DNA from: Tsukamurella sp. 8F
GTDB lineage: Bacteria; Actinomycetota; Actinomycetes; Mycobacteriales; Mycobacteriaceae
Direction of reading: 5' to 3'
DNA length: 64,000 nt
Assembly (NCBI RefSeq): GCF_029167375.1
Contig: NZ_JARFTP010000006.1
Coordinates: forward strand, 124,001 to 188,000
The translations under genes and the position numbers were made by a program. The notes beneath the pieces are model-generated. The model was not told where the DNA came from. It ran no database searches and saw nothing but the letters and a program-made list of their open reading frames with translations. Shown piece by piece: positions 39,238 through 49,527 of the stretch (positions are counted from its first letter, which is position 1; every line of letters starts with the position of its first letter).

Positions 39238-41199
39238 TCAGCCCGTGACCGCCGCTGTGAAGTCGGCGGAGGGCATGGCGCGCGCGAAGAACCAGCCCTG
39301 CGCGTGGTCGCAGCGCAGTCCGCGCAGCCTCGCGGCCTGAGCCCGGTTGGCGACCTGCTCGGCCGTCACCGTCTGGCCGAGCCCGTGGGCGATGTTGATC
39401 AGGCCGCGAACGATGTGCTCGTCAGCCGGTTGCTCGCGCATCGGATCGCCGAGGTCCTCTATGAACGGACCCGCGAGCTTGAGGACGTCGACCGGCAGTC
39501 GACGCAGGTATGCCATATTGCTGAATCCGGTCCCGAAGTCGTCTATCGCTATCCGTGCGCCGGCCGCCGACAGTGCCGTGAGCGCCGTGACGGACGAGTC
39601 CGAGGTCCCGATGAATGCGCTCTCGGTGATCTCGAACTGCACCCTGTGGGGCATGATCCCGGTCGCCGAGAGAGTGCGTTCGACGCTGCGGAGGAAGTCC
39701 GGGTCGCGCAGCTGGAGCGGCGAGACGTTGATCGAGACGAACAGGTCCTCGCCACTCGCGGCGCGCCACTCCACTGCGTCCCGGCATGCCTGATCCAACA
39801 CGCGGGTCCCCAGCGGCAGAATGAGGCCGTTGTCCTCCGCCAGGTCGATGAAGCGGTCCGGGGCCAGCAGCCCGAGGGTCGGGTGCTGCCACCGCACGAG
39901 CGCTTCGGCTCCGACGATCCGGCCCGAGTCGCCCGCGAGGTCGACGATCGGCTGATAGAGCACGACGAACTCGCCCCGGTCGAGTGCCTCTCGCATCCGC
40001 GCCGACAGGTCGTACCGGGTGGCCTCGCGCGAGCTGCGGTCCGCGTCATACGCGGCCCACCGCGCGCGACCGTCCTCCTTGGCCCAGTGCAGTGTGGTGT
40101 CGGCGTCCTTCATCAGTTCCTCGGGGCTGCTGCAGCATGCCCTGGTGCTGATCACGCCGATACTCGCGGACACGGACAGGCGATGGCCGTCGACATCGAT
40201 GGGCGAGTCGAGCACCTTCAGCATCGTGTCGGCGAGGGCCGCCATCTGGTCGCTGCCGGTGGTACGGGGAACGAGTAGGACGAACTCGTCGCCCCCGATG
40301 CGGCTGATGATCTGGTCCGGGCCGGTCAGACACGTCCGCAGCCGCTCGGCCACCTGCGCGAGCAGGCGGTCGCCGACCGTGTGCCCGAGGGAGTCGTTGA
40401 TCGTCTTGAAACGGTCGAGGTCGATCTGGCACACGCCGACCTCAGCGGACGGGTCTTGGAAAGCCGCCGTCAGACGGTCGTAGAACTGGGCCCGGTTGGC
40501 CAGCCCGGTGAGATCGTCGTGCGACGCCTGGTATCGCAGGCGCTCCTGCATCCGGTGCCGGTCGCTGATGTCCTCGAACAGCGCGACCGTGTACGCGGGC
40601 GCGCCCGCACCGTCGCGGATGAGGGACATATTGATGTTGATCCACACGGTCGAACCCGACTTGTGCACGTGGGGCTTCTCCAGCCGCACCCACTCCACGC
40701 GGCCTCCGACCAGGTCCTCGTACTGAGGCCACACCGCGTCCGGGTCGTCCGGGTAGGTGATGTCGGTGGGCGAAAGGGTCATGAACTCGTCGAGGTCGTA
40801 CCCCAGCATCGCTGCGAACGCGGTGTTCGCGGCGAGCATCCGTCCGGACACGTCCGAGATACCCACTCCGACACCGCTTTGGGCGAAAACCGCGCGCAGC
40901 AGGCGTCCGTATTCGGCCATCGGATCGTCGTCGGCGGCGGATCGTCCGGCCTCCCGGACGTCGTCGCGACCCGCCGCGCTCTCCAGCAAGCCGGCGACCA
41001 TCTCGCGGAACGCCTGGACGGTTCCCGGATGAGGACGCTCCGATCCCTCCGCCGACGAGACGTCCACACCCCACGCGCGCGCCGGGGCGAGGAACCGGCG
41101 CACGATGCGCGGGACCGAGGTGGTCGCGAGACGCCACGGCACACCGTCACCCGAGTTCGAGGCCTCCGGGTCCGAACCCTCGTCACCCACGATCGGCAC
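39238..41199 (-). CDS. PAS-GGDEF-EAL cyclic-di-GMP protein with a degenerate EAL active site
   Basis: 653 residues. PAS sensor (about 95-215, ending FEDISDRHRMQERLR), GGDEF (about 222-385; active signature IGGDEF at 301-306; no RxxD inhibitory site, Thr292 stands where Arg would be), EAL (about 395-650; EALVRW at 432-437, DDFGTG at 553-558, ITE at 524-526, QGWFFA at 634-639). The KID motif reads KLA (574-576), and the usual AEGVE reads AEQVA (613-617), so the metal/acid residues of KID and one Glu of AEGVE are missing. Predicted c-di-GMP synthase with an impaired phosphodiesterase. Minus strand, immediately behind a gene-poor 412-bp region shared with the pseudo-receiver gene. No N-terminal membrane segment, so cytoplasmic. 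Confidence 0.9.
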   Translation of the reverse strand: MPIVGDEGSDPEASNSGDGVPWRLATTSVPRIVRRFLAPARAWGVDVSSAEGSERPHPGTVQAFREMVAGLLESAAGRDDVREAGRSAADDDPMAEYGRLLRAVFAQSGVGVGISDVSGRMLAANTAFAAMLGYDLDEFMTLSPTDITYPDDPDAVWPQYEDLVGGRVEWVRLEKPHVHKSGSTVWININMSLIRDGAGAPAYTVALFEDISDRHRMQERLRYQASHDDLTGLANRAQFYDRLTAAFQDPSAEVGVCQIDLDRFKTINDSLGHTVGDRLLAQVAERLRTCLTGPDQIISRIGGDEFVLLVPRTTGSDQMAALADTMLKVLDSPIDVDGHRLSVSASIGVISTRACCSSPEELMKDADTTLHWAKEDGRARWAAYDADRSSREATRYDLSARMREALDRGEFVVLYQPIVDLAGDSGRIVGAEALVRWQHPTLGLLAPDRFIDLAEDNGLILPLGTRVLDQACRDAVEWRAASGEDLFVSINVSPLQLRDPDFLRSVERTLSATGIMPHRVQFEITESAFIGTSDSSVTALTALSAAGARIAIDDFGTGFSNMAYLRRLPVDVLKLAGPFIEDLGDPMREQPADEHIVRGLINIAHGLGQTVTAEQVANRAQAARLRGLRCDHAQGWFFARAMPSADFTAAVTG

Positions 41200-41611
41200 G
41201 ACGCAGTCCCTTCTGCGGGCGGATCGGTGAACCCATCGTCGACCGAGGCAAACCCACCATCCGTAATCTACGGTTTAATTGCGCGGATGTCGCCCCATCG
41301 GTGCCGCCGTTTCTCCCAGCACGCCCGGCGGGAATGTCCGGCGCATCGCAGGCCACTACGAATCCAGCCCTGTCCCACAACGTCTTTCGCACTGGACGAT
41401 CATCCCTCGAGACGAAGAGTCTCACGTACTGATCCATTCTCCGAATCGCCCTCGGTCGGCGGCACGTGCGATGATTCGGGCGAGATCTCGGGGCCGGCGG
41501 CGGGGCATGGTCGTCAGCTGCGCCGCCGCGCCGGAGACGAAGACCTCCGATCCGGCTTCGGAACCCGACGGAACCGGGGACAACGAGACGCAGCGGTCGT
41601 ACGGTCGAGTC
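41200..41611. other. 412-bp gene-free region between GGDEF/EAL gene and pseudo-receiver gene
   Basis: No credible coding frame. It holds divergent control elements: a minus-strand promoter with -35 GCGACA (41293-41288), 17-bp spacer and -10 TAGATT (41270-41265), the palindrome CCGTA-ATC-TACGG (41261-41273) overlapping that -10, and a plus-strand TACGGT (41600-41605) for the pseudo-receiver. I see no riboswitch fold. The remaining ~300 bp carry no recognisable signal. Confidence 0.5.
41261..41293 (-). promoter_or_regulatory. Promoter with dyad on the -10 of the GGDEF/EAL gene
   Basis: -35 GCGACA (41293-41288), 17-bp spacer, -10 TAGATT (41270-41265). The dyad CCGTA-ATC-TACGG covers the -10, which suggests repression by an unidentified factor. 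Leader of about 60 nt before the GTG at 41199 with AAGGGA upstream. Confidence 0.5.
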
Positions 41612-42037
41612 ATGCCCTCGCTCGACGATGACGACGGCGCGCTGCCCGTCCTCGTATACAGCTCGCACGCGGGACATCGCGCGGAGATCATGCGCGCGCT
41701 GGGTACGCGCCCTGCGCCGGACGTGACGGTGCACGCCGACGAGGCGGCGACCGCGGACACCGTCGTCGAGCGTCTGGCGGGGCCCGACGGGCGCGGGGGG
41801 AGGTACGCGCTCGCGATCCTCGACGGCGAGGCCGCCCCCTCGGGCGGAATGGGACTGGCGCGCCGTTTGCGCGACGAGATCCCCGGGTGCCCGCCACTGC
41901 TCGTCGTCACCGCCCGCGCCGCCGACGCGTGGCTCGCGCGCTGGTCACGGGCCGACGCGTCACTCGCGCGACCGCTCGATCCCTTCGAACTCGCGGCCAC
42001 GGTGACCGGTCTGCTGAAACGCCGGATCGCGCGATAG
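41612..42037 (+). CDS. Pseudo-receiver protein upstream of nuoA (Rv3143-like)
   Basis: 141 residues, a CheY-like receiver fold with LPVLVYSSHAG, ALAILDGEAAPSGGMGLARRLRDEIPGCPPLLVVTARAADAWLARWSRADASLARPLDP. The phosphoacceptor-like Asp is present (ILDG, Asp71), but the acidic pair at the end of strand 1 is missing (VYSS instead of VxDD) and the conserved Lys of KP is Arg (RPLDP, Arg120). Phosphorylation would therefore be impaired. Rv3143 of M. tuberculosis, also just upstream of nuoA, shares this pattern. ATG at 41612 lies seven bases after TACGGT, so leaderless. No sensor kinase or output domain is nearby. Possibly a complex I assembly or regulatory partner. Confidence 0.85.
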   Translation: MPSLDDDDGALPVLVYSSHAGHRAEIMRALGTRPAPDVTVHADEAATADTVVERLAGPDGRGGRYALAILDGEAAPSGGMGLARRLRDEIPGCPPLLVVTARAADAWLARWSRADASLARPLDPFELAATVTGLLKRRIAR

Positions 42038-42061
42038 GCGGCACGATCGCACCAATCGACC

Positions 42062-42082
42062 TATGATGTGAGGCAGCTCACA
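42062..42082 (+). promoter_or_regulatory. nuo promoter region: -10 TATGAT and perfect CRP-type box
   Basis: TATGAT (42062-42067) is a near-consensus -10. TGTGA-GGCAGC-TCACA (42067-42082) is a perfect match to the CRP half-site pair TGTGA-N6-TCACA used by mycobacterial Crp (Rv3676) and GlxR. The box overlaps the expected start point near 42074, a position where binding would block rather than activate, unless a different promoter is used. No good -35 is visible at 17 bp. Confidence 0.75.
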
Positions 42083-42089
42083 AGTAAGC

Positions 42090-42116
42090 CGGGCGGAGCC
42101 GAATCGGTTCCGCCCG
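42090..42116 (+). terminator. 12-bp hairpin in the nuo leader
   Basis: CGGGCGGAGCCG (42090-42101) and CGGTTCCGCCCG (42105-42116) pair with one G-U wobble around an AAT loop. Directly downstream of the CRP box and in the leader of about 119 nt before nuoA. Without a T tract it may be a stop for upstream transcription of the pseudo-receiver gene or an attenuator or structured leader element. CCGCC-ACC-GGCGG (about 42128-42140) adds a second small stem. Confidence 0.5.
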
Positions 42117-42192
42117 TCCGGGATTCCCGCCACCGGCGGTCCCGCAGCCCACGGGCCGCGGCGACGGGATGCGTCGCGAAGGAGCGTGTCCG

Positions 42193-42552
42193 GTGAACCC
42201 GTACGTGCCCATCCTGATACTCGGTGCGATCGCGACTGCCTTCGCCGTCTTCTCAGCCGGAATCGCGCAGTTCATCGGCCCGCGTCGGTACAACCGTGCC
42301 AAGTTGAGCGCATACGAGTGCGGCATCGACCCGACGCCCCATCCCGAGGGAGGCGGCCGCTTCCCCGTGAAGTTCTACCTCACGGCGATGCTGTTCATCG
42401 TCTTCGACATCGAGATCGTCTTCCTCTACCCGTGGGCGGTGCACCTCGACGCGCTCGGCACGTACGGCCTCGTCGCGATGGCGCTGTTCCTCGTCAATGC
42501 GACGGTCGCCTACGTCTACGAGTGGCGGCGGGGAGGACTGACATGGGACTAG
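42193..42552 (+). CDS. nuoA: NADH-quinone oxidoreductase subunit A
   Basis: 119 residues with three transmembrane helices. Diagnostic loop [11 protein letters not shown], then [27 protein letters not shown] and [11 protein letters not shown] at the end. Part of the membrane arm near the quinone tunnel of complex I. GTG at 42193 has AAGGAG nine bases upstream; ATG at 42169 would add an unlike extension. The last 10 bp overlap nuoB. First gene of the nuo operon, shorter than the M. tuberculosis homologue because of a deletion in the loop after CGIDP. Confidence 0.96.
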   Translation: MNPYVPILILGAIATAFAVFSAGIAQFIGPRRYNRAKLSAYECGIDPTPHPEGGGRFPVKFYLTAMLFIVFDIEIVFLYPWAVHLDALGTYGLVAMALFLVNATVAYVYEWRRGGLTWD

Positions 42553-43097
42553 AGGAGAAGGTTCCCGGCGGTTTCCTGCTGACCACCCTCGAGTACGCGG
42601 CCGGCTACGCGCGCAAGGGCTCGCTGTGGCCCGCCACGTTCGGCCTCGCGTGCTGCGCCATCGAGATGATGGCCACGACCGGCCCCCGCTTCGACATCGC
42701 TCGATTCGGCATGGAGGCGTTCCGCGCGTCACCGCGGCAGGCGGATCTGATGATCGTCGCGGGCCGCGTCAGCCAGAAGATGGCACCCGTACTCCGGCAG
42801 GTGTACGACCAGATGGTCGAGCCCAAATGGGTCCTCGCGATGGGCGTGTGCGCCAGTTCGGGAGGCATGTTCAACAACTACGCGGTCGTGCAGGGGGTCG
42901 ACCACGTGGTTCCCGTCGACATCTACCTGCCCGGCTGCCCGCCGCGGCCGGAGATGCTGCTCAACGCGGTGATGGCTCTCCACGAGAAGATCGCGCACAT
43001 GCCCCTGGGCGTGCACCGCGAGGAGGCCGTGCGCGCTGCGGAGGAGGCCGCACTATCCGCCCGCCCCACCATCGAGTTCAAGGGGCTGCTGCGATGA
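42543..43097 (+). CDS. nuoB: NADH-quinone oxidoreductase subunit B
   Basis: 184 residues. Carries cluster N2, the last Fe-S cluster before quinone: tandem cysteines in [10 protein letters not shown] (Cys37, Cys38), then GVCASSGG (Cys103) and LPGCPPRPE (Cys132), all four ligands present. The fold is the PSST/NiFe-hydrogenase small-subunit-like one. The C-terminal extension (about 150-184) is helical and charged, normal for actinobacteria. Overlaps nuoC with ATGA. Confidence 0.97.
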   Translation: MGLEEKVPGGFLLTTLEYAAGYARKGSLWPATFGLACCAIEMMATTGPRFDIARFGMEAFRASPRQADLMIVAGRVSQKMAPVLRQVYDQMVEPKWVLAMGVCASSGGMFNNYAVVQGVDHVVPVDIYLPGCPPRPEMLLNAVMALHEKIAHMPLGVHREEAVRAAEEAALSARPTIEFKGLLR

Positions 43098-43780
43098 CGG
43101 AGGAGAACGGGACGAACGTACCGGCGACCGCGTCCACGCCGGAGGTCGTCGGCGAGCGACGCGGCATGTTCGGCTCGAGCGGTAGCGGCGACACGTCGGG
43201 CTACGGGAGGCTGCGGCGCCCCGTCGCCCTGCCGGGGCCCGGGTCCGAGCCCCTCCCGCCCGGTTACGACGGTGTGCTGGCACGCCTCGCGGAGACGGCC
43301 GGGCCGGACGGGGTCTCGGCCGTCGTCGTGTACCGGGGCGAGGTCACACTGCGCGTGCCGCGCGACCACCTCGTGGGCGTCGCACGGCGGCTACGGGACG
43401 AACCGGATCTCCGGTTCGAGTTGTGCCTGGGCGTGAGCGGTGTGCACTATCCGGACGACGACGGTGCCGAGCTCCGCTCCATCACGCACCTGATGTCGAT
43501 CACGCACAACCGCCGGCTTCGTCTCGAGACGTCTTGCCCGGACTCCGATCCGCACGTCCCGTCGCTGTTCGACGTGTACCCGACCGTCGACTGGCATGAG
43601 CGCGAGACGTACGACTTCTTCGGGATCGTCTACGACGGCCACCCGTCGCTCACTCGGATCGAGATGCCCGACGACTGGGAGGGCCACCCGCAACGCAAGG
43701 ACTACCCGCTCGGCGGGATCGGGGTCGAGTTCCACGGAGCACAGATCGCGCCGCCCGATACGAGGAGGTCGTACTCGTGA
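43094..43780 (+). CDS. nuoC: NADH-quinone oxidoreductase subunit C
   Basis: 228 residues, 30-kDa-type subunit without Fe-S clusters. Core (about 70-225): [98 protein letters not shown], with the hallmark W-x-E-R-E-x-Y-D-x-F-G-I. The N-terminal 60 residues are low in conservation. Stop overlaps nuoD (GTGA). In many bacteria it is fused to nuoD, not here. Confidence 0.97.
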   Translation: MTEENGTNVPATASTPEVVGERRGMFGSSGSGDTSGYGRLRRPVALPGPGSEPLPPGYDGVLARLAETAGPDGVSAVVVYRGEVTLRVPRDHLVGVARRLRDEPDLRFELCLGVSGVHYPDDDGAELRSITHLMSITHNRRLRLETSCPDSDPHVPSLFDVYPTVDWHERETYDFFGIVYDGHPSLTRIEMPDDWEGHPQRKDYPLGGIGVEFHGAQIAPPDTRRSYS

Positions 43781-45054
43781 CCACCTACACAGCGGTCGGA
43801 AACGACTGGGACACTCTGGCTGAGGAGGCCGCGGGGCACGAGCGCATCGTCGTCAACATGGGACCGCAGCACCCATCGACGCACGGCGTCATGCGCCTCA
43901 TCCTCGAACTCGACGGCGAGACGGTCACCGAGGCCCGCGTCGGAATCGGATTCCTGCACACCGGAATCGAGAAGAACCTCGAGTTCCGCACGTGGACGCA
44001 GGGCACGACGTTCGTCACCCGGATGGACTACCTGGCACCGCTGTTCAACGAGACCGGCTACTGCCTCGCGGTCGAGAAGCTGCTCGGAATAACCGATCGT
44101 GTTCCGCAGCGCGCCAACGTCATCCGCGTGATGCTCATGGAGCTGAACCGCATCACGAGCCACCTCGTCTGCCTCGCCACCGGGGGAATGGAGCTGGGTG
44201 CCGTATCACCCATGCTGTTCGGCTTCGAAGCGCGCGAGATGATCCTCGAGGTCTTCGAGCTCATCACAGGCCTGCGCATGAACCACGCCTACATGCGTCC
44301 GGGTGGCGTCGCTGCGGACCTGCCCGACGAAGCCGTGCCGGCCGTTCAGAACCTGCTCAGGACGCTACCGCCCAAGCTGCGTGAGTTGTCGGACCTGTTG
44401 ACCGACAACCCGATCTGGATCGGTCGCACCAAGGACATCGGCTACCTCGATCTCACGGGGTCGATGGCCCTCGGCATAACCGGGCCGTGCCTGCGGTCCA
44501 CCGGCCTGCCGCACGACCTACGGCGCAGCGAACCCTACTGCGGGTACGAGGACTACGAGTTCGATGTCGTCACCGAGACCGGATGCGACTGCTACGCGAG
44601 ATATCTGGTGCGGGTGCGAGAGATGTGGGAGTCGCTGAGAATCGTCGAACAGTGCCTCGGAAGGCTCGAGCCCGGCCCCGTGATGGTCGACGGCGCCGAG
44701 CTCGGCTGGCCCGCCGATCTCACGACCGGACCCGATGGAATCGGCAACTCCCGCAAGCACATCGCCGAGATAATGGGCTCCGATATGGAGTCGCTGATCC
44801 ACCATTTCAAGCTGGTCACCGAGGGCTTCCGGGTTCCCGCCGGCCAGGTCACGACTTCGATCGAGTGCCCGCGTGGCGAGCTCGCGGTGCACGCTGTGTC
44901 CGACGGCGGGACCCGGCCCTACCGCGTGCACTTCCGCGATCCCTCGTTCACGAATCTGCAGGCTGTGGCGGCGATGTGCGAGGGCGGCATGGTCTCCGAC
45001 GTGATCGCCGCGGTGGCGAGTATCGATCCTGTGATGGGAGGTGTGGACCGGTGA
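43777..45054 (+). CDS. nuoD: NADH-quinone oxidoreductase subunit D
   Basis: 425 residues, 49-kDa subunit forming the quinone-binding site with NuoB. Opens with [22 protein letters not shown] (quinone site His/His), then [12 protein letters not shown], and [15 protein letters not shown]; ends [40 protein letters not shown], with the usual Asp near the C-terminus. No obvious abnormality. GTG start is coupled to the nuoC stop; the stop overlaps nuoE (GTGA). Confidence 0.97.
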   Translation: MTTYTAVGNDWDTLAEEAAGHERIVVNMGPQHPSTHGVMRLILELDGETVTEARVGIGFLHTGIEKNLEFRTWTQGTTFVTRMDYLAPLFNETGYCLAVEKLLGITDRVPQRANVIRVMLMELNRITSHLVCLATGGMELGAVSPMLFGFEAREMILEVFELITGLRMNHAYMRPGGVAADLPDEAVPAVQNLLRTLPPKLRELSDLLTDNPIWIGRTKDIGYLDLTGSMALGITGPCLRSTGLPHDLRRSEPYCGYEDYEFDVVTETGCDCYARYLVRVREMWESLRIVEQCLGRLEPGPVMVDGAELGWPADLTTGPDGIGNSRKHIAEIMGSDMESLIHHFKLVTEGFRVPAGQVTTSIECPRGELAVHAVSDGGTRPYRVHFRDPSFTNLQAVAAMCEGGMVSDVIAAVASIDPVMGGVDR

Positions 45055-45773
45055 CGAGCGTGGATCTGCAGCTGGGCGCACGGCCGACGGAGAAGGTGCA
45101 GTTGTACAAGCCCGGAGCGCCCCTGACGTACCCGGACGACGTCGCCGCGCGGCTCGCGGCCGACGCAGCGGTACTCGTCGCCCGCTATCCCGAGGCGCGG
45201 TCGGCGCTACTCCCGCTGCTGCACCTGGTGCAGTCCGAGGATGGCTACATCACACCGGCCGGCATCGAGTTCTGTGCCTCGACACTCGCTCTCACCGCGG
45301 CGGAGGTCACCGCGGTCGCGACCTTCTACTCGATGTACCGCCGTGGGCCGACCGGCGAGTATCTGGTGGGCGTGTGCACGACAACGCTGTGTGCGGTACT
45401 CGGCGGCGACGAGATCCTCGCCTCCCTATGCGATCACCTGGGCATCGAACCCGGCGGCACGACCGCGGACGGCAAGGTCACCGTGGAGCATGTCGAGTGC
45501 AACGCGGCCTGCGACTACGCGCCCGTCGTGATGGTCAACTGGGAGTTCTTCGACGACCAGACACCACAGCGCGCGCGGGACCTCGTCGATGCCCTACGCT
45601 CGGGCTCGCCGCCCGCGCCGACCCGAGGCGCCCCGCTATGCGGGTTCCGCGAGACCGCCCGACTGCTGGCGGGTTTCGACGACGAGCGGCCCGGCGCCGT
45701 GGACGCGTCCGGAGCAGGCGGCGAGCCCACGATGGCCGGCCTGAGGCTCGCGCGAGGCGAGGCCGGCTCATGA
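45051..45773 (+). CDS. nuoE: NADH-quinone oxidoreductase subunit E
   Basis: 240 residues. Carries the off-path [2Fe-2S] cluster N1a: VCTTTLC (Cys109, Cys114) and ECNAAC (Cys150, Cys154) provide the four ligands. A thioredoxin-like ferredoxin domain occupies about 90-175. The protein is longer than the E. coli homologue, with a C-terminal stretch of Pro/Gly/Ala (about 190-240) that shows low complexity. Coupled on both sides (GTGA and ATGA). Confidence 0.96.
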   Translation: MTSVDLQLGARPTEKVQLYKPGAPLTYPDDVAARLAADAAVLVARYPEARSALLPLLHLVQSEDGYITPAGIEFCASTLALTAAEVTAVATFYSMYRRGPTGEYLVGVCTTTLCAVLGGDEILASLCDHLGIEPGGTTADGKVTVEHVECNAACDYAPVVMVNWEFFDDQTPQRARDLVDALRSGSPPAPTRGAPLCGFRETARLLAGFDDERPGAVDASGAGGEPTMAGLRLARGEAGS

Positions 45774-47134
45774 CCCGCGCGAGCGGCGGCCCTCTGTCAC
45801 GGCTGGCGCCGGTGCTGTCGGCCCAGTGGGACTCGGACCGGCCGTGGACGCTCGAGGCCTATCGCGAGGCCGGCGGCTACCGCGGGCTGCAGAAGGCGCT
45901 CGCGATGACGCCGGACGAGGTGATCGAGACCGTCAAGGCCGCTGGGCTGCGGGGCCGCGGCGGCGCGGGGTTCCCGACGGGGCTGAAGTGGAGCTTCATC
46001 CCGCAGGTGCGCGAGGGCGAGGATCCGAAACCGGGTGCGGACAAACCGCATTACCTCGTGGTGAACGCCGACGAATCGGAACCGGGAACGTGCAAGGACA
46101 TGCCGCTGATGTTCGCGACGCCCCACACGCTGCTCGAGGGCGTTCTCATCGCCTCGTACGCGATCCGCGCCCACCACGCATTCATCTACGTACGCGGTGA
46201 GGTCCTGGGCGTGCAGCGTCGACTACGCGCTGCTGCGGCGGAGGCATACGCCGCCGGATACTTCGGTGAACCGCTGGGAGACACCGGTTTCGCAGTGGAC
46301 TTGACGGTGCACGGCGGCGCGGGCGCGTATATCTGCGGCGAGGAGACGGCGCTGCTCGACTCCCTCGAGGGTCGCCGCGGGCAGCCCCGTCTGCGGCCGC
46401 CGTTCCCCGCCGTCGCGGGCCTCTACGCCTCCCCGACATGCGTGAACAACGTCGAATCCATCGCCTCGGTGCCCGCTGTGCTCGACCGCGGCGTCGACTG
46501 GTTCCGGTCGATGGGCAGCGAGAAGTCGCCGGGTTTCACGCTGTACTCGGTGTCCGGTCACGTCGCCCGTCCGGGGCAATACGAGGCTCCGCTGGGGGTG
46601 ACGCTCCGCGAGATGCTGGAGCTCGCGGGCGGCGTGCGACCCGGGCACGAGCTCAAGTTCTGGACGCCGGGCGGATCCTCGACACCCCTGCTCACCGCCG
46701 AACACCTGGACGTACCACTCGATTACGAGGGCGTGGCCGCAGCGGGATCGATGCTCGGCACCAAAGCGCTACAGATATTCGACGACACCACGTGCGTGGT
46801 CCGGGCGGTCACGCGATGGCTGGAGTTCTACGCGCACGAGTCGTGCGGCAAATGCACCCCGTGCCGCGAGGGCACGTACTGGCTCGTCCGGCTGCTGCGC
46901 CGACTCGAGGCGGGTGAGGGCACCGAGGGCGATCTCGACACGCTCTCCGAGGTAGCCGACGGGATCCTCGGCAAGGCGTTCTGCGCCCTCGGCGACGGCG
47001 CGGCGAGCCCGATCATGTCGTCTCTGAAGTACTTCCGCGAAGAATACGTCCGTCATGTCCGTGAGGGCGGCTGCCCCTTCGACCCCGTCGCCGCGACCCG
47101 ATTCGCGCCCGTCCCGGCCGGGGGTGGCGCATGA
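45770..47134 (+). CDS. nuoF: NADH-quinone oxidoreductase subunit F
   Basis: 454 residues, 51-kDa subunit that binds NADH, FMN and cluster N3. Visible: [20 protein letters not shown] (FMN/NADH loop), [39 protein letters not shown], and [11 protein letters not shown] (Cys359, Cys362, Cys365) with AFCALGDG (Cys405) as the fourth N3 ligand. Full length, no break. Overlaps nuoE and nuoG by ATGA. Confidence 0.97.
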   Translation: MTRASGGPLSRLAPVLSAQWDSDRPWTLEAYREAGGYRGLQKALAMTPDEVIETVKAAGLRGRGGAGFPTGLKWSFIPQVREGEDPKPGADKPHYLVVNADESEPGTCKDMPLMFATPHTLLEGVLIASYAIRAHHAFIYVRGEVLGVQRRLRAAAAEAYAAGYFGEPLGDTGFAVDLTVHGGAGAYICGEETALLDSLEGRRGQPRLRPPFPAVAGLYASPTCVNNVESIASVPAVLDRGVDWFRSMGSEKSPGFTLYSVSGHVARPGQYEAPLGVTLREMLELAGGVRPGHELKFWTPGGSSTPLLTAEHLDVPLDYEGVAAAGSMLGTKALQIFDDTTCVVRAVTRWLEFYAHESCGKCTPCREGTYWLVRLLRRLEAGEGTEGDLDTLSEVADGILGKAFCALGDGAASPIMSSLKYFREEYVRHVREGGCPFDPVAATRFAPVPAGGGA

Positions 47135-49527
47135 CGACGACGCCCGAGGCCCCGGCCACCGTCCATGCCACGATCGACGGGACGCCGATCGACGTCGCGC
47201 CCGGCACTCTCGTCATCCGCGCCGCCGAGGAACTGGGTATCGCGATCCCACGGTTCTGCGATCACCCGCTGCTTCCGCCGGCCGGCGCGTGCCGGCAGTG
47301 CCTCGTCGATGTCGAGGGTCAGCGCAAACCCCTCGCGTCCTGCACGACGACGGTGACCGACGGCATGGTCGTGCACACGCAGTTCACCTCCGACGCCGCA
47401 GCGAAGGCCCAGCGTGGAGTAATGGAGCTGCTACTGGTCAACCACCCGCTCGACTGCCCGGTATGCGATAAGGGCGGCGAGTGCCCGCTGCAGAACCAGG
47501 CGATGACCACCGGCCGCGATCGGACGCGCTTCCCCGCGGCCGACAAGCGCACCTATCCCAAGCCGATCCCGCTGTCCGCCGAGATCATCCTGGACCGCGA
47601 ACGCTGTGTGCTGTGTGCGCGGTGCACGCGGTTCTCGAAGGACATCGCCGGCGATCCGTTCGTGGAGCTGATGGATCGCGGTGCGCTGCAACAGGTCGGT
47701 GTTGCGGGCGAGCCACTCGACTCCTACTTCTCCGGCAACACGGTGCAGATCTGCCCCGTGGGCGCACTCACCTCCACCGCATACCGGTTCCGCGCCCGGC
47801 CGTTCGATCTCACATCGACGCCGTCCGCATGCGAGCACTGTGCGAGCGGCTGCGCACTGCGCGTCGACCATCGCCGCGGCGCGGTCCTGCGGCGGCTTGC
47901 CGGCGACGATCCCGATGTCAACGAGGAATGGACCTGCGACAAGGGACGTTTCGCATTCGTCTACGGGACCTCCCGGGAGCGGATCACCACGCCGCTGGTG
48001 CGCGGTGCCGACGGCGAACTCGCGGAGGCGTCCTGGCCCGAGGCCGTCGCGGCAGCCGCACACGGTATGGCACGCGGTGCGACCGGCGTGCTGCCGGGCG
48101 GACGCGGATCGGTCGAGGATCTCTATGCATACTCCGCATTCGCACGAATAGCGCTCGGCACCAATGATATCGACTTCCGTAGCCGCGCCTCCGCCCCCGA
48201 GGAGGAATCGTTCCTGACAACGCGCGTCGCAGGCGTGCGGGACGTGACCTACGCCGACGTCGAGGGCGCGCCCGTGGTACTGCTCGCCGGGCTCGAGCCC
48301 GAGGAGGAGTCGCCGATCCTGCACCTGCGGCTGCGTAAGGCCGTCGGCAAGGGCACGCGCGTGATCTCCGTGGCGCCGTTCGCCTCCCGCGGATTGGGGC
48401 GGCTGTCGGGCGAGTTGCTGGCGTGCCCACCGGGCGACGAGGCCTCGGCACTCGCCGATCCCGCACTGGCACGGCGACTGACTCCGGGATCGCTGATCCT
48501 GGTAGGCGAGCGCCTGTGCGAGGCGCGCGGGGGCCTCGCGGCCGGCGCCGCGCTCGCCGATTCCACGGGCGCGCGTCTGGCCTGGATCCCGCGCCGCGCG
48601 GGCGACCGCGGCGCGGTCGAGGCGGGCGCACTGCCGGGGCTTCTACCGGGCGGCCGTCGCGCCGACGACGGTGCAGACGTCGAACGGTTCTGGGGCACGG
48701 TCCTTCCCACGCTCCCGGGGCGCGACGCCGCCGGGATCCTCGCTGCGGCGACCCGCGGCGAGGTGCATGCGCTGCTGTGCGGCGCGGTCGACGTCTCCGA
48801 CCTGCCCGACCCCGTCGCCACGCGGCACGCGCTGGACGTCGCCGGTTTCGTGGTGTCTCTCGAGCAGCGCAGGTCGGAGGTCACCGACCGCGCCGACGTC
48901 GTACTGCCCGTCGCCTCGGTCGCCGAGAAGGCCGGCACGTTCCTCGATTGGGAAGGCCGCGAGCGCCCGTTCGGCGCGGCGCTGCCGGACCCGGGCGCGC
49001 TGTCGGACGCCCGTGTGCTCTCGGTCCTCGCGAACGCTATGGGGGCGGATCTCGGTTTCGCCGATGTCGACAGTGCCCAGGACGCCCTGCGGCGCCTCGG
49101 CGTGCGGCGCTCCGAACCTGCAGCTGCGCGCGGTGGTCAGCGGGCGCGCACGGATCCGGCCGGCCCTGGGCAGCCCGGCCCCGCAGGATCCCGCCCGGTA
49201 GCCGGCGCCGGGCAGGCGCGGCTCGCCAGCTGGCGGCAGCTACTGGACCTGGGGCGCATGCAGGACGGCGAGCGGCAACTCGCCGCCACCGCCCGCCCGC
49301 CCGTGGCACGGATGTCGGCTGCGACGGCGGCGGAGATCGGTGCCGTGGAGGGCAGCCCCGTCGTCGTCAGCACCGACCACGGCGCGATCACGCTCCCACT
49401 CGCGGTCACGGACATGCCGGACCGGGTCGTGTGGGTGCCGCGGAATTCGCCCGGCAGCAGCGTGTTCGATCATCTGGCCGCGGCCACCGGCGACGTAGTC
49501 GCCATCCACTACGGGGGCGCGTCGTGA
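47131..49527 (+). CDS. nuoG: NADH-quinone oxidoreductase subunit G
   Basis: 798 residues, 75-kDa subunit. N-terminal [2Fe-2S] ferredoxin domain (ligands in [22 protein letters not shown] and the later LASC), then the His-Cys motif [19 protein letters not shown], then [11 protein letters not shown] with CPVGALT (4Fe-4S), and a further CEHCASGC region (N7-like). The long C-terminal part (about 240-798) is molybdopterin-oxidoreductase-like and catalytically dead in complex I. An insertion of [19 protein letters not shown]-like low-complexity sequence (about 670-690) links two parts of this domain. Coupled to nuoF (ATGA) and nuoH (GTGA). Confidence 0.96.
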   Translation: MTTTPEAPATVHATIDGTPIDVAPGTLVIRAAEELGIAIPRFCDHPLLPPAGACRQCLVDVEGQRKPLASCTTTVTDGMVVHTQFTSDAAAKAQRGVMELLLVNHPLDCPVCDKGGECPLQNQAMTTGRDRTRFPAADKRTYPKPIPLSAEIILDRERCVLCARCTRFSKDIAGDPFVELMDRGALQQVGVAGEPLDSYFSGNTVQICPVGALTSTAYRFRARPFDLTSTPSACEHCASGCALRVDHRRGAVLRRLAGDDPDVNEEWTCDKGRFAFVYGTSRERITTPLVRGADGELAEASWPEAVAAAAHGMARGATGVLPGGRGSVEDLYAYSAFARIALGTNDIDFRSRASAPEEESFLTTRVAGVRDVTYADVEGAPVVLLAGLEPEEESPILHLRLRKAVGKGTRVISVAPFASRGLGRLSGELLACPPGDEASALADPALARRLTPGSLILVGERLCEARGGLAAGAALADSTGARLAWIPRRAGDRGAVEAGALPGLLPGGRRADDGADVERFWGTVLPTLPGRDAAGILAAATRGEVHALLCGAVDVSDLPDPVATRHALDVAGFVVSLEQRRSEVTDRADVVLPVASVAEKAGTFLDWEGRERPFGAALPDPGALSDARVLSVLANAMGADLGFADVDSAQDALRRLGVRRSEPAAARGGQRARTDPAGPGQPGPAGSRPVAGAGQARLASWRQLLDLGRMQDGERQLAATARPPVARMSAATAAEIGAVEGSPVVVSTDHGAITLPLAVTDMPDRVVWVPRNSPGSSVFDHLAAATGDVVAIHYGGAS

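Noticed and set aside
41279-41611. N-terminal extension of the pseudo-receiver frame
   Set aside because: The extra residues are Arg/Ser/Pro-rich and unlike receiver proteins; TACGGT is positioned for start at 41612.
41200-41611. Cyclic-di-GMP riboswitch in the gene-free region near the GGDEF/EAL gene
   Set aside because: No recognisable aptamer (tetraloop/receptor pairing) could be found; only promoters and a dyad are visible.
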